From contig CALXAV010000004.1 of the NCBI GenBank assembly GCA_944386385.1, positions 1-64,000 of the forward strand: a stretch of 64,000 bases of DNA. Reading direction: 5' to 3'. The notes under the pieces are model-generated. The model was not told the origin of the DNA. It worked only from the letters and a program-made list of their open reading frames with translations, and ran no database searches. The position numbers were made by a program, and so were the translations under genes. The stretch comes from an uncultured Clostridia bacterium. Its GTDB lineage: Bacteria; Bacillota; Clostridia; TANB77; CAG-508. Positions 63,513 through 64,000 of the stretch are shown here, piece after piece (the first letter of the stretch is position 1; each line of letters starts with the position of its first letter).

Positions 63513-63542
63513 TTGACAAATGGGGTAGAAATTGGTTATAAT
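63513..63542 (+). promoter_or_regulatory. Promoter for the tRNA-His/tRNA-Gln pair
   Basis: TTGACA (63513-63518), an 18-bp spacer, TATAAT (63537-63542), 27 bases before the first tRNA. Confidence 0.82.
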
Positions 63543-63568
63543 ATTATATGTGCTCAGGCAAAAAGCAT

Positions 63569-63646
63569 GGTGGATGTAGCGTAGTTGGTTAACGCGCCAG
63601 TTTGTGGCACTGGAGACCGTGGGTTCGAGTCCCATCTTCCACCCCA
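63569..63646 (+). tRNA. tRNA-His (anticodon GUG)
   Basis: Anticodon loop TTGTGGC between CCAGT and ACTGG. The extra 5' G opposite the discriminator C is characteristic of tRNA-His. T arm GGGTTCGAGTCCC and an encoded CCA end are present. Confidence 0.95.
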
Positions 63647-63662
63647 TTTGTATAAAGTATAT

Positions 63663-63737
63663 TGGGCTGTAGCCAAGTGGTAAGGCAGTAGACTTTGACT
63701 CTACCATGCGCAAGTTCGAATCTTGCCAGCCCAGCCA
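63663..63737 (+). tRNA. tRNA-Gln (anticodon UUG)
   Basis: Acceptor stem TGGGCTG pairs with CAGCCCA. The anticodon loop CTTTGAC gives UUG, and the CCA end is encoded. It is co-transcribed with tRNA-His. Confidence 0.95.
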
Positions 63738-63744
63738 TAAAATA

Positions 63745-63781
63745 AAGACTTTCGAATTTTCGAGAGTCTTATTTTCTTTTT
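63745..63781 (+). terminator. Terminator of the tRNA pair
   Basis: AAGACTTTCGA pairs with TCGAGAGTCTT (one wobble) and is followed by a T-rich tail. Confidence 0.88.
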
Positions 63782-63841
63782 ATTGAGAATAAAATATTAT
63801 TATGATAAAATAAGAAAAAATAAAAATGAGGAGAAAGAAAT

Positions 63842-64000
63842 ATGAAAATATTAATTATCTGTAGTAAAGCTTTCTATGAAAAGATAGAGCCAATAAAAGA
63901 AAAATTAGAAGAGATGGGAAATATAGTTGAATTACCAAATTCTTATTATGATGGTAATGTAGAAGAAAAAGCTTGGAAACAAGGGAGTAAAGCTCATGCA
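63842..64000 (+). CDS. N-terminal part of an unrecognised protein, cut by the window end
   Basis: 53 codons run open to the last base. The start KILIICSKAFYEKIEPIKEK followed by LEEMGNIVELPNSYYD has the strand-helix-strand opening of nucleoside 2-deoxyribosyltransferase-like or related Rossmann proteins, but too little is present to decide. GAGGAGAAAG lies before the ATG. Confidence 0.6.
   Translation, partial: MKILIICSKAFYEKIEPIKEKLEEMGNIVELPNSYYDGNVEEKAWKQGSKAHA

Overview
The window is strongly AT-rich DNA from a low-GC Bacillota (Firmicutes), most likely an uncultured anaerobic, gut-type member of class Clostridia. The main clues are CarD, DisA/RadA, MreB, Obg, a class B sortase with a TPKTG-type substrate, large secreted cell-wall hydrolases, AGA as the dominant arginine codon and clear TTGACA/TATAAT promoters.

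Layout. 1-5.8 kb: housekeeping genes (dut, carD, tRNA-Leu, a sortase B with its probable anchored substrate, rdgB, rplU-rpmA). 5.9-23.7 kb: a long co-directional surface-glycan operon: a HAD protein, a CotH/VTC/DUF4956 triad, glycosyltransferases, rmlA-rmlB-DegT aminotransferase plus a hexapeptide acyltransferase (a dTDP-4-amino-6-deoxy sugar route), GT-C, GtrA and a Glf-like flavoprotein. 23.8-31.1 kb: two secreted peptidoglycan hydrolases (amidase_3 and a GH73-like glucosaminidase) sharing arrays of about 131-residue modules with long identical DNA blocks. 31.2-47.7 kb: more glycosyltransferases, two DUF6020-like membrane proteins, a Wzt/Wzm exporter, prs and a GT-C/GtrB/GtrA set. 47.9-49.8 kb: a compositionally foreign GH13 amylase. 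49.9-64 kb: housekeeping genes (trpS, fic, obgE, dCMP deaminase, tsaE-tsaB-rimI, mreB, mtaB, radA-disA, a cyclophilin, tRNA-His and tRNA-Gln), interrupted by a small transposase element with 56-bp inverted ends.

The most striking signal is translational. Five genes (the FAD oxidoreductase, tsaE, the transposase, radA, disA) are each broken by exactly one extra base, always a C directly in front of a GGA or GGT glycine codon, so that the normal frame runs into a CGG triplet. Reading every CGG in the window by eye, I find these are the only in-frame CGG codons outside the foreign GH13 gene; CGT, CGC and CGA are used normally as arginine. If the C is skipped (+1), all five proteins are restored to full family length with a glycine at the join. 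The simplest biological reading is that CGG is not decoded as arginine here, and that CGGN triggers a +1 shift or is read as a four-base glycine codon. The GH13 gene, which has four in-frame CGG arginines, would be the exception, probably a recent acquisition.
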